Of a stretch of 16,115 bases of DNA, positions 9,401 through 16,115 are shown one piece after another. Each line of letters starts with the position of its first letter. Positions within the stretch are counted from its first letter, which is position 1. The stretch is from Hemicentrotus pulcherrimus (Eukaryota; Echinodermata; Echinoidea; Camarodonta; Strongylocentrotidae): the NCBI GenBank assembly GCA_003118195.1, contig BEXV01001926.1, positions 43,622 to 59,736 of the forward strand, given 5' to 3'. The position numbers were made by a program, and so were the translations under genes. The notes beneath the pieces are model-generated. The model was given only the letters and a program-made list of their open reading frames with translations, made no database searches and was not told where the DNA came from.

Positions 9401-9578
9401 CGCTTCCACCACTCTCCGGTTATAGAATTAGGTCAATTTGGTCCATTTTGTGACTTCAATGAGATGTTTCGTGACTACAAAAGCTTGCTTATGAACATGA
9501 CTCGTCACAGTTTGCGAACGACTGCAAAACAAGGTTAAACACATTCAAGAAGTCTGCTACGAACGATGAGCTCGTCGA

Positions 9579-9590
9579 TGCGCATGCGCA
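9579..9590. promoter_or_regulatory. NRF1-type palindrome
   Basis: TGCGCATGCGCA is a perfect 12-bp palindrome and fits the YGCGCAYGCGCR consensus of nuclear respiratory factor 1 (erect wing / P3A2 in other animals). It lies in the right half of the intronic inverted-repeat element. Binding is inferred from consensus only. Confidence 0.35.
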
Positions 9591-9911
9591 CTGCTTCAAA
9601 AGTGACCGCATACGTCGCAGTCCACTAATGAACGTGCAAATCGAAAAGTCCCATATATTTTCATTTGCAAAACAGTCAAACATGAAATTCACTAACCTTT
9701 TTACACAAACGTTATCAAAACTGCCCTTGAAATAATTTCAGCTAAAGAAAAGTGAGAAAAAAAGCGCAGTCTTGCCTTAATTGAGTTGAAAATAAGAATG
9801 TACACAACTTGGATTATTTGCTTATAAATACAGGTTTAAAAAAGGTTTTTTAAAGGTTGATAAAGGGATCAGTTCTCTGCTTATTTCTACTGTTATCTCT
9901 TTTTCTATCAG

Positions 9912-10600
9912 TCAATGATGTCCAGAATGCTGTAAAGAACGCTCTCTCGTTCCTCATCCTCAAGCCTGAAGATGAGGTGATGCTGCAGAACATTGCCTTC
10001 TACAAGGGCATGAAGGACCCCACCTTGGAGTTAACCCCCCGGAGCGACGTGGAGAGGTACAACCAGCTCGTCCAAATGGAAAACAAGATGCTGCAGTACG
10101 CCAAGAAGAACTTCTGGGAGGAGGACGCAGAAGAGGTAATAAAACGTTTGGACGGGATGTTGAATAAGTTTGATGTTGATGAGGGGTACCAGGGTGATGA
10201 GGATGAAGAGGAGGAGTTGGAAGAGGACGAGGACGAGATGGAGGGGGAGGAGATGGATGGGAGAGAGGAGTTCCTCCGGAAGCATGGTTATAAGAGTAGG
10301 AACGATCTCGGGAGGAAAGACATTTTCCTCAAGGCCGAGCATGTTCTGAACGATGCAAAGAAGTATGCGGAGGAGGCAAGGCGATACCGACAAATCATCC
10401 AAGATGTTGATCGACCCAAAGCACAACTATTGAAGAACGTCCTAGGGAACGGGCTCGGGACGGGATCAGGGAAAGAAGTCAATGAAACCAAAGAAAACAT
10501 TGATGACGATGAAATGGGTGCGGAAGTGCTCCCCCGGGCCTCTGAGATAAGTGAATTGCCTCTAGATGGGGCCAGTGCTGGGACAGTACACGACCACTAG
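9912..10600 (+). CDS. CRTAP-like: Leprecan-family (CRTAP/P3H4-like) terminal exon with acidic tail
   Basis: The exon follows the acceptor TCTATCAG (AG 9910-9911) and ends with TAG at 10598-10600, about 229 codons. The open frame extends upstream only from a TTG and into the intron, so it is not a start. The first ~85 residues match the C-terminal block of CRTAP/P3H: NDVQNAVKNALSFL, PEDEVMLQNIAFYKG, a PRxDVxxYNQ segment, YAKKNFWEED and EEVIKRLDGML. Next come a run of Asp/Glu (about 10191-10266), a charged helix-like stretch around DAKKYAEEARRYRQI, and a low-complexity end, VHDH. No 2-oxoglutarate dioxygenase domain and no KDEL-type signal follow, which favours the non-enzymatic CRTAP or P3H4 (SC65) branch, the scaffold partners of collagen prolyl 3-hydroxylases. 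A P3H whose catalytic exons lie beyond an unrecognised donor is still possible. The tail is much longer than that of vertebrate CRTAP. Codon use is GC-richer than the surroundings, as expected of true coding DNA. Confidence 0.85.
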
Positions 10601-11312
10601 TACTTACAAACTCATTCCTTTTTCTTTCTCTGGTAAAGCAAATTGAACAGTTACTCTATAGACTTATCACTTCACCTTCCCAGTATACATGTATGTGTCT
10701 GTATTTCTGCAAGGTAGAATCTTCATTCTGTTTCAGGAAAGTAAGTTCTCGAAGTGAAACAATTATACTTTTTTTCATTGATTTGAGGTCTGATTTACAT
10801 TTAGCATTGCTTGGTGCAGAACTCTTTCTTTTCTTCATCCTAATGTGTGTTTTCTGGCACAAAACAAGTGTGTTCAAGAGTTTCTTTAAAATATGTTCGG
10901 AGACTGATATCAGTAAATCTAGTTCAAACTTTTTTTTTTGGTGCTATTTTATGTTGATTGTTGGTTTGGTTGCATATTTGTTGAAGTAAGAATTGATGAT
11001 TGCTGTTTGTATATAATGCATTCACAGGTTTGGTGCTTTTCTTTCTTAAGTTTTGATATTTTAAAAATGTTTGATTTACTTTTCCATCTTTAAAAAAATA
11101 TGGCCAAATGAATTGATCTAGATTAATGATATCCAGAAGTAAGATCATGATTTCGAACAGTTTACAGTTGTTTATCAATAGTAATGTGATTTCCAAGACA
11201 AACGCTAATGAAAGGCTTATATTTTGTTTTGGCTGATATCTTTAATTATCAAACAATTAACGAACAAGCCAGTGAATCTCGGATAAAGATAGTTTTAAGC
11301 AGATGTGACATA
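10601..11312 (+). other. 3' UTR and downstream flank of the leprecan gene
   Basis: AT-rich, with no further exon recognised. I found no canonical AATAAA between the stop and the repeat block; the first one is at 12168, inside a repeat. The polyadenylation site is therefore unassigned or uses a variant signal. Open frames here on both strands are short and low in complexity. Confidence 0.4.
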
Positions 11313-11544
11313 TTTAGGAAATACATTTGAAATATATGTCATAGCAATTGCATGTCATACCTATCCTTCAAAACGACCGTCAAACACCCAAATGCCCTCA
11401 AACACACAAATACCATCTTTAGAAGGAAATCCTCTATTGGTGGATCACAAAATGTGTTCCCACCCATTGTTCTATTCTGTGACCAACATCCTTCCTCAAT
11501 ACAATTACGGTGAATTGCTGTTTGGTCTACAACTAGTTTGTCTT
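11313..11544 (+). repeat. ~220-bp repeat, copy A
   Basis: From TTTAGGAAATACATTTGAA to GGTGAATTGCTGTTTGGTCT and TTTGTCT, this matches 12009-12226 in the same orientation, with small indels. Shared words include TTAGAAGGAAATCCT/TTAGAAAGAAATCCT, TGTGTTCCCACCCATTGTTC and ACCAACATCCTTCC. It runs directly into the GTCTA array. Confidence 0.75.
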
Positions 11545-11800
11545 AGTACTACCCAATTAGTCTTTTTCCATATGGTCTACACCCAGCCCCCCTACTATCC
11601 ACCTGGTTAAATATTCATTCCGTCTACTTATTATTTGGTCTAATAACCATAAAGGATAATAGTTATTTGGTCTAATCTCCAATTAGTCTACTACCCGTTT
11701 GGTCTATTGTTCATTTATTCTAATAACCCGTTAGTCTAATTCCCAGTTTGTCTATAAATGCGCATTTCGTCTACCATCCATGATGTCTAATAATTATTTG
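11521..11800 (+). repeat. GTCTA minisatellite, 16-bp period
   Basis: GTCTA or a one- or two-base variant recurs at 11525, 11540, 11560, 11575, 11590, 11606, 11622, 11638, 11654, 11670, 11686, 11702, 11718, 11734, 11750, 11769 and 11785. The spacing is exactly 16 from 11590 to 11750, with 15-20 at the edges. The consensus unit is about GTCTAATACCCATTTG. Degenerate units at 11590, 11606 and 11654 keep the register, so this is an old array. Confidence 0.75.
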
Positions 11801-11855
11801 ATGATTACAGTTTTTAATGATTAAATGATTATTGAAATGATAATTATACCTTTTG

Positions 11856-12007
11856 GTTATAGNTGCTCTATCCCTTATTATTGAACGCCAAACAAGGTAG
11901 CAACAACTCCCATCTTTTAACGTCTTTTGGTATGACGCGGCCGGGGTTCGAACCCACGACCTCCCGGTTGTGAGGCGGACGCTCTACTGACTGAGCCAAC
12001 ACTCCGG
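11856..12007 (-). mobile_element. tRNA-derived SINE, minus strand
   Basis: The tRNA-like head lies at about 11938-12007. The A-box word TGGCTCAG is the complement of 11991-11998 and the B box GGTTCGAACCC is at 11945-11955. Its anticodon-like loop CTCACAA resembles tRNA-Val(CAC), with a mismatched stem. The body continues as AAAAGACGTTAAAAGATGGG and GCTACCTTGTTTGGCGTTCA, then GGATAGAGC, which is the well-known head-body arrangement of a SINE family spread across marine invertebrates. It is not a functional tRNA because the head lacks a clean acceptor stem and is fused to the SINE body. An N at 11863 sits at its 3' end, and copy B of the flanking repeat starts directly at its 5' end. Confidence 0.8.
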
Positions 12008-12008
12008 T

Positions 12009-12226
12009 TTTAGGAAATACATGTACATTGAATGTCATGGCATTTGTATGTCAAATGCATCCTTCAAAATGACCCTCAAACACACACATATCTTTAGAAA
12101 GAAATCCTTTATTGGTGGCTCACAGAATGTGTTCCCACCCATTGTTCTTGGACCAACATCCTTCCCGAATAAAATTACGAATAAAATTACGGTGAATTGC
12201 TGTTTGGTCTACAACTACTTTGTCTA
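12009..12226 (+). repeat. ~220-bp repeat, copy B
   Basis: Second copy of the 11313-11544 unit. It carries an extra tandem 12-mer, GAATAAAATTAC, at 12167-12178 and 12179-12190 that copy A lacks. It ends with GGTCTACAACTACTTTGTCT, the first two units of the GTCTA array, where copy A instead continues into the full array. Confidence 0.75.
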
Positions 12227-12648
12227 GCAGCCTTTTCACACACTATAATTCTATAAACATGTTTAGTTTAAAGGGCTTTAAACTAATCAGCTGTACATAC
12301 AACATCATTCACACACAGAAATTTTGGTGCGATCGTTAATCGTTTCGGGATTAAGTACTGCTCAGTAGTGCCATTGCGCATTGAAGGTCATGTCATATCA
12401 AACAAAGCGCACACTCCATCCAGTTTAAACACGTTTAAACCATTCACACACAAAATGTCAAGCTCTCTAGATACAAACTTTGTATCTGCAGCCTGCTTTA
12501 GTCTCAGTTAGTCTAAATGACCTCTAGACTTGTTTGCTGATAGGAGCATTTAGTCTGTAAAAGTACAGGTGAGTTTAACCATCCTTCTGGCACTTAGCAA
12601 ACTCTGCAAATGTTCTTACGGTATTAAAGTAACCTGATTTCTTCATCT

Positions 12649-12982
12649 TATATTTACGCAAGGTAGGTCAGCCTTTAAAAACAGGCACTCCCAATTAGTC
12701 TTATCCCAGGTACAGGTAGGTCCTATAGCTTACGCTGTTGAAGATGTGCAGTCGTTCCTTTGTAAATCAAGCATAACGGCTCTCAGCAACCAATCCTGCT
12801 TCCTAATTTCCTTTAACCTTACTTTAATTTTTATTTACATATTATATTTTTGCAAGTTACAGGTGGGTAGTACTTCAAACTTTAAAGAGTTTAAAAGACA
12901 TATATCTTCCCAATGAGTTTTATCCCAGGTGTAGCTTACTGTTGAACTTGTGCGGTCAGTCTTTAGTAAATCAGGTGCAAAA
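12649..12982 (+). repeat. Diverged internal direct duplication
   Basis: The segment 12649-12779 (TATATTTACGCAAGG, CCCAATTAGTCTTATCCCAG, TAGCTTACGCTGTTGAA, GTAAATCAAGC) is matched in order by 12843-12982 (TATATTTTTGCAAG, CCCAATGAGTTTTATCCCAG, TAGCTTACTGTTGAACTT, GTAAATCAGGT). The minus-strand frame at 12835-13023 crosses the second copy and is not considered a gene. Confidence 0.6.
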
Positions 12983-13040
12983 GACATCCCTATCAGTATC
13001 ATGCAATGAAGTAAGACGGACAATCTCTAGTCACCTGATT

Positions 13041-13052
13041 GGTCACATGACC
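13041..13052. promoter_or_regulatory. E-box palindrome beside a CCAAT box
   Basis: GGTCACATGACC has 5-bp inverted arms around CA and contains the MITF/TFE-type core TCACATGA. ATTGG overlaps it at 13038-13042. Consensus match only. Confidence 0.25.
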
Positions 13053-13449
13053 TTGGGATAGCAGTGTTGGCTTTGTTAGATTGCTTTTCTGCATTTGACC
13101 TAAAATCAAGCAGGAATCGGCTGTTATGAATCAGTTTTCCTATAATCTGTGCTTATACACTATGCATTCTGCAACCCCTCAACAATAATCTGTATCTAGG
13201 TTAGACTCTGAAGCAGAGGAAAACACTTAAACTTATTCAAATTTTGAAACTATTAAGTTTCGTCTGAAAGACCTTCAGTAGCTGCATTTACATTGCAACC
13301 ACATATTGTTAATTCTTCTCACATTCCATATAAAAATTCAATATGGAAAAACTGCCTCTGGAATGTTTTTTTTATTAAACCAAAGAATCACTGATTTTTT
13401 GCAGTGGAAAAGGCTCAATCTGCAAAAAAAATCCCCATGTGTGAAAAGG

Positions 13450-13624
13450 GACTTTATTGATTTAGGTCAGTGCTTGTCACGTCTCATTGAGCGATTTCAA
13501 GCTCATTAATTCACACCTGACGTGTTGACAGGATATTCGTCTCTAATGAACCAAGGATCAACCTGTGGGCTAGTATAGGGTAACGACTGGACCTTGTCCC
13601 ATACCCTCGAGAGCGTCAGATGAG
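13450..13624. other. Short non-coding spacer
   Basis: The spacer between the inverted-end element and the SINE. No gene or known repeat was seen. Confidence 0.4.
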
Positions 13625-13909
13625 ATAGTGTTGTGTTGTGCCCTAGTGGATAAGTCGTCGGACTGTGGATCACAGGGTCCGCGGTTCGAGTCCCGTCATG
13701 GCACTATTGTCCTTTGGCAAGATAGTAATCTACATTTGCGACTCTCTACCCAGGCGTTAAATGGGTACTGGTAGGAAGGAGTTCCTTGAATGCTGTGAGC
13801 GCCGAAATTGGCAGCCTAGCAGAGCCGGGGTAATAGTTGGAGCGCCTTGAGCACCATGCATTTTGTATGTGTGTGCTTTATAAATATCTGATATTATTAT
13901 CATTATTAC
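13625..13909 (+). mobile_element. Near-complete tRNA-derived SINE
   Basis: The head has an A box (TGCCCTAGTGG, 13639-13649) and a B box (GGTTCGAGTCC, 13683-13693). The anticodon-like region CTGTGGA is reminiscent of tRNA-His(GTG). The body holds TCCTTTGGCAAGATAGTAA, CTCTCTACCCAGGCGTTAAA and TGGGTACTGG, typical of a marine-invertebrate SINE family. The tail has GGAGCGCCTTGAGC, CTTTATAAATATCTG, then ATTATTATCATTATTA. About 285 bp with all three parts present suggests a fairly recent or well-preserved insertion. It is non-autonomous and depends on a partner LINE. Confidence 0.85.
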
Positions 13910-14804
13910 CGGTATATAAATTCTCAAGTCTGACATGACAGCGGGTGTTCCAGAATATGTCGACTTTTTTCTTCATGCCTAAATATATATATATATATCC
14001 ATTCTTATGTCACCAATTGTTGGACAAAATTAACTTAAATAAGTAAAAGGTTTCACTGGTATAAAAATAAACCACTTTGATGAATTGGGCATACTTCAGA
14101 AATAAAAGAGAGATTCGGTAGTCTGCACTAGGCTCAACTAGACTTTACTTGAAATATATATTTGATTGTAGTAAAGAAAGAGAATAACAATTATTTTCTG
14201 TGTTTTATATACCTTTCCAAAGGAATTAGTGAAATGCCAACACAAATGCTTATTAGTACATAGCATCTCAAGTCAGATTGTCAAGTGTACAAGTCTCCTG
14301 ATGAAATATTCACTGAATCTGACAAGGATTTCCTGATGTTTATTTGTCAGAGACACGGATTATGATACGGATATGAGGAGTTTCATCGGCACATTAACTT
14401 TAAATATTAAATCTTTAGTCCAGGACTGTAGACTGGTATTATTGTTATATGTAAGTCAAGTACGTTTGAGCCGTCATGCTGGATTCAATCTGTCACTTGC
14501 ANCACTAATTGGAATCTGGTATCAATAGTTAAATCTAGATAATTCCAAATCAATGGTTGCAAAATGTAAACACGTTCAGTTAAGGGAATGTCTGGCTTTA
14601 GTTTCTCAGTCAGTATTTGATTATGTTTTGAATGCTTATCATAATTTCTATATACCAGTGTTTATTTATCGTTCTCTTAATGTTTAGGAAATTCATACTG
14701 AATCTGGGAAACACAACTCGACGATAATTTCCACAATGGTTGAAGAATCATTCTTGAAATTGTATGACGTTTTGATATAACATGAAATAAAAGAACACAT
14801 TACA
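13910..14804. other. AT-rich non-coding stretch
   Basis: No gene supported. It includes an (AT)n microsatellite near 13983-13998 and an N at 14502. Confidence 0.45.
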
Positions 14805-15115
14805 GAAGGAAAAAAAAGGAGAATATGTGGGAGGGTGGGTGCAGGCGCCGATCCCGCCGTTGGCCAGGGAGGGGGCCCAATTCGTGAGAAAATATTAAGC
14901 GCCGAAACAGCCAGATGGTGAATAAGCGGAGGGGGGGGGATGGGGGTAAGGACCAATATCTATTTTTTATTTGTTTGGCAAATCGCGCCGGCCGATTATT
15001 TGCTCAGTGGGGAGGGGGGGGTGGTAGTGAGCACTATTTTTTTTAATCGAAAATTTTAAAATCGCATCCCTCCCCTTGAGCACCAAGGGGAGGGCCAAAT
15101 AAAGGTAACATTAAC
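14805..15115. repeat. G-rich segment with hairpin, possible repeat remnant
   Basis: Runs of G (for example 14927-14939 and 15009-15021) alternate with A/T tracts. A perfect 10-bp stem CCCTCCCCTT (15068-15077) and AAGGGGAGGG (15085-15094) has a 7-base loop. The mixed words GGCGCCGATCCCG and GCGCCGGCCGATT stand out from the AT-rich surroundings. The minus-strand proline-rich open frame here is a by-product of the G runs. The origin is probably a mobile element, but no family is recognised. Confidence 0.5.
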
Positions 15116-16115
15116 GTGTTTTTGCATGTTTTTCCCTAGGGATGGGTGTGTACTTACACGGGAAATGTGTTTTGTTTGCTGTTACAAACACTAAACAAAC
15201 TATCAGTGAATCCAGACGTCCCTTTATTTCAGGATGGACATGCCTGACTCATTATCATATTTTAGTCTACCAATGATATTGTGGGCAATTGCTTTCTTGA
15301 CCTGTAGCTGGCGAGTGAATCACCTTAATATTTTGCTCATTGTAGATCATTTGGTATTTTTGTACAAACGAAATGGTCTTATTGTCCATGTTGAAATGCA
15401 AGAGGGATTATTCTGAAACTCTTTGAAATTGATAATTTACAAGCCATTGAAATAATTTTGTCATTATTACATCATGCAGGAAGGAGGCTTTCTATATGTT
15501 GAGTTTAATTAAAATCATCACTGTATTCGCAGACAAACAACATTTAAAAAAAGAATTTATATAGAACCAATATATCTGTAGTGTCTTTTTTTTGTCCTGG
15601 TTTGGAGTACATAAAGGATATGGGTTTACTCATGGATTTGTCAAGACAAGAAGGAGAGAGAAGGAGTCAGACAGACAGACAGCCAGAGACGGAAGAGTGA
15701 CTTTGCCTGGGAACCACACAAACCTATGCCCGTAGGATGGGTTAAAAGAAGAAGAAAAAAAAGCACTTATAAAAGGAATATTCTGAAAGGAAACGCACCT
15801 TGATTGAAATCATTTGTAATGATGTTTCACGCTGATAGGTTTTACATGAAGAAATTATGATCGCTGATTGTATCCTGAGAAGCAGGGAACCTATAAAAAA
15901 CCTGTTTTCCGAATAAATTCTAAAGAGAAAATTACAATGGAAAGCTGTTTTGGAACTTGAAGCATGTCCAAATTTGGGTATTTCTTCGTTTCGCTTTGAT
16001 GCAAACATTCCTGGCTAAATGAAATACGAGAAAACTCAGAAGGACGTATATGAACGATGTAAACAAGATTTTGGCTTCTGTATATTACATATACCTTATA
16101 AAAACGTGCTCAACC
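15116..16115. other. Non-coding stretch with simple repeats
   Basis: No supported gene. It contains a CAGA run near 15669-15682, a GA-rich tract near 15648-15665 and an A-rich run near 15747-15762. A 60-residue plus frame at 15234-15416 follows an acceptor-like TTTATTTCAG but resembles nothing known. Confidence 0.4.

Larger units (their letters stand above)
8981..9652. mobile_element. Candidate non-autonomous DNA transposon with 37-bp terminal inverted repeats
   Basis: The 37 bases at 8981-9017 (starting GGGACTTTTCG, ending AGTGGACTGCG) and the reverse complement of 9616-9652 agree at 34 of 37 positions. The 672-bp element lies wholly inside the leprecan intron, has no coding capacity, and contains a tandem repeat plus a palindrome, as many MITE-like elements do. 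Flanks CATTA and ATATA do not give a clear target-site duplication, so the superfamily is undetermined and the true ends could lie a little outside. The apparent open frames on each arm share FISGLRR only because the arms are inverted copies. Confidence 0.65.
8903..9911 (+). other. Intron of the leprecan-family gene
   Basis: Donor GTAAGA at 8903 and acceptor TTTTTCTATCAG ending at 9911, preceded by a pyrimidine-rich tract. It is a 1009-bp phase-1 intron. It holds a candidate inverted-repeat element (8981-9652) with a 136-bp tandem repeat. Confidence 0.75.
12231..13449. mobile_element. Candidate DNA element with 12-bp perfect inverted ends
   Basis: CCTTTTCACACA at 12231-12242 is the exact complement of TGTGTGAAAAGG at 13438-13449. 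The left end has repeated TTCACACACA (near 12308 and 12443) and palindromes: 11-bp arms at 12263-12286 (around TAGTTTAAAGGG), two GTTTAAAC at 12423-12430 and 12433-12440, and AGATACAAA/TTTGTATCT at 12469-12487. The inside has a diverged duplication and no convincing gene. Target-site duplications are not clear, and 12-bp ends could arise by chance. Confidence 0.45.

Noticed and set aside
10136..10141. GAG/GTAATA as a donor inside the terminal exon
   Set aside because: Family-like sequence (EEVIKRLDGML) and coding-type composition continue across it.
10031..10500. Antisense open frames opposite the leprecan terminal exon
   Set aside because: They are rich in Leu and Pro because they mirror the acidic, GC-rich coding strand, and they show no family signal.
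11938..12007. Functional tRNA-Val on the minus strand
   Set aside because: Both promoter boxes are present, but the anticodon stem is mismatched, no clean acceptor stem closes, and the sequence runs into a known SINE body.
13625..13705. Functional tRNA-His
   Set aside because: tRNA-like head only. It is fused to a SINE body and ATT tail.
15234..15416. 60-codon plus frame behind an acceptor-like site
   Set aside because: Composition and codon use match the AT-rich background, and no motif is recognised.
1..16115. CRISPR arrays, bacterial operons or prophage
   Set aside because: No regularly spaced repeat-spacer pattern and no dense open frames. All signals are eukaryotic.

Overview
The window looks like intron- and repeat-rich nuclear DNA of a marine invertebrate, probably a deuterostome such as an echinoderm. 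The base composition is AT-rich, exons are short and GT-AG spliced, tRNA-derived SINEs of the type spread through marine invertebrate genomes are present, TACATGTA-like words are frequent, and the best host gene belongs to an animal-only collagen-modification family. Six isolated N bases (1877, 4816, 7008, 8733, 11863, 14502) point to a draft assembly. I cannot name the species.

Host gene. On the + strand, the 3' part of a leprecan-family gene (CRTAP / P3H4 / prolyl 3-hydroxylase group) is visible as two exons, 8777-8902 and 9912-10600. Their splice phases match, and together they read through the family's CxxxC-E motif and its LQFAYY segment into the conserved C-terminal block. The upstream exons were not found. 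Between 3780 and 4816 there are several decayed copies of the first of these exons with its acceptor, one of which still holds a CxxxC spacing.

Mobile-element protein remnants. On the - strand, 2459-2758 is a first exon with a YHRxCYxxFT motif, a frameshift, a splice donor, and CCAAT and CRE boxes just upstream. At 6495-6837, also on the - strand, is a frameshifted fragment with an ENKxxLLxFLF motif. Both resemble parts of repeat-associated proteins that are common in marine invertebrates.

Non-coding mobile DNA. There is a foldback element at 4041-4462. A candidate element with 37-bp terminal inverted repeats (8981-9652) sits inside the leprecan intron and carries a 136-bp tandem repeat. A composite block at 11313-12226 has two ~220-bp copies flanking a 16-bp-period GTCTA array and a reverse SINE. 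A 1.2-kb segment with 12-bp perfect inverted ends lies at 12231-13449. A near-complete SINE is at 13625-13909, and a G-rich segment with a hairpin is at 14805-15115.

The rest (most of 1-2400, 4817-6320, 6840-8200, 13910-14800 and 15100-16115) is AT-rich non-coding DNA with microsatellites and no gene I can support.
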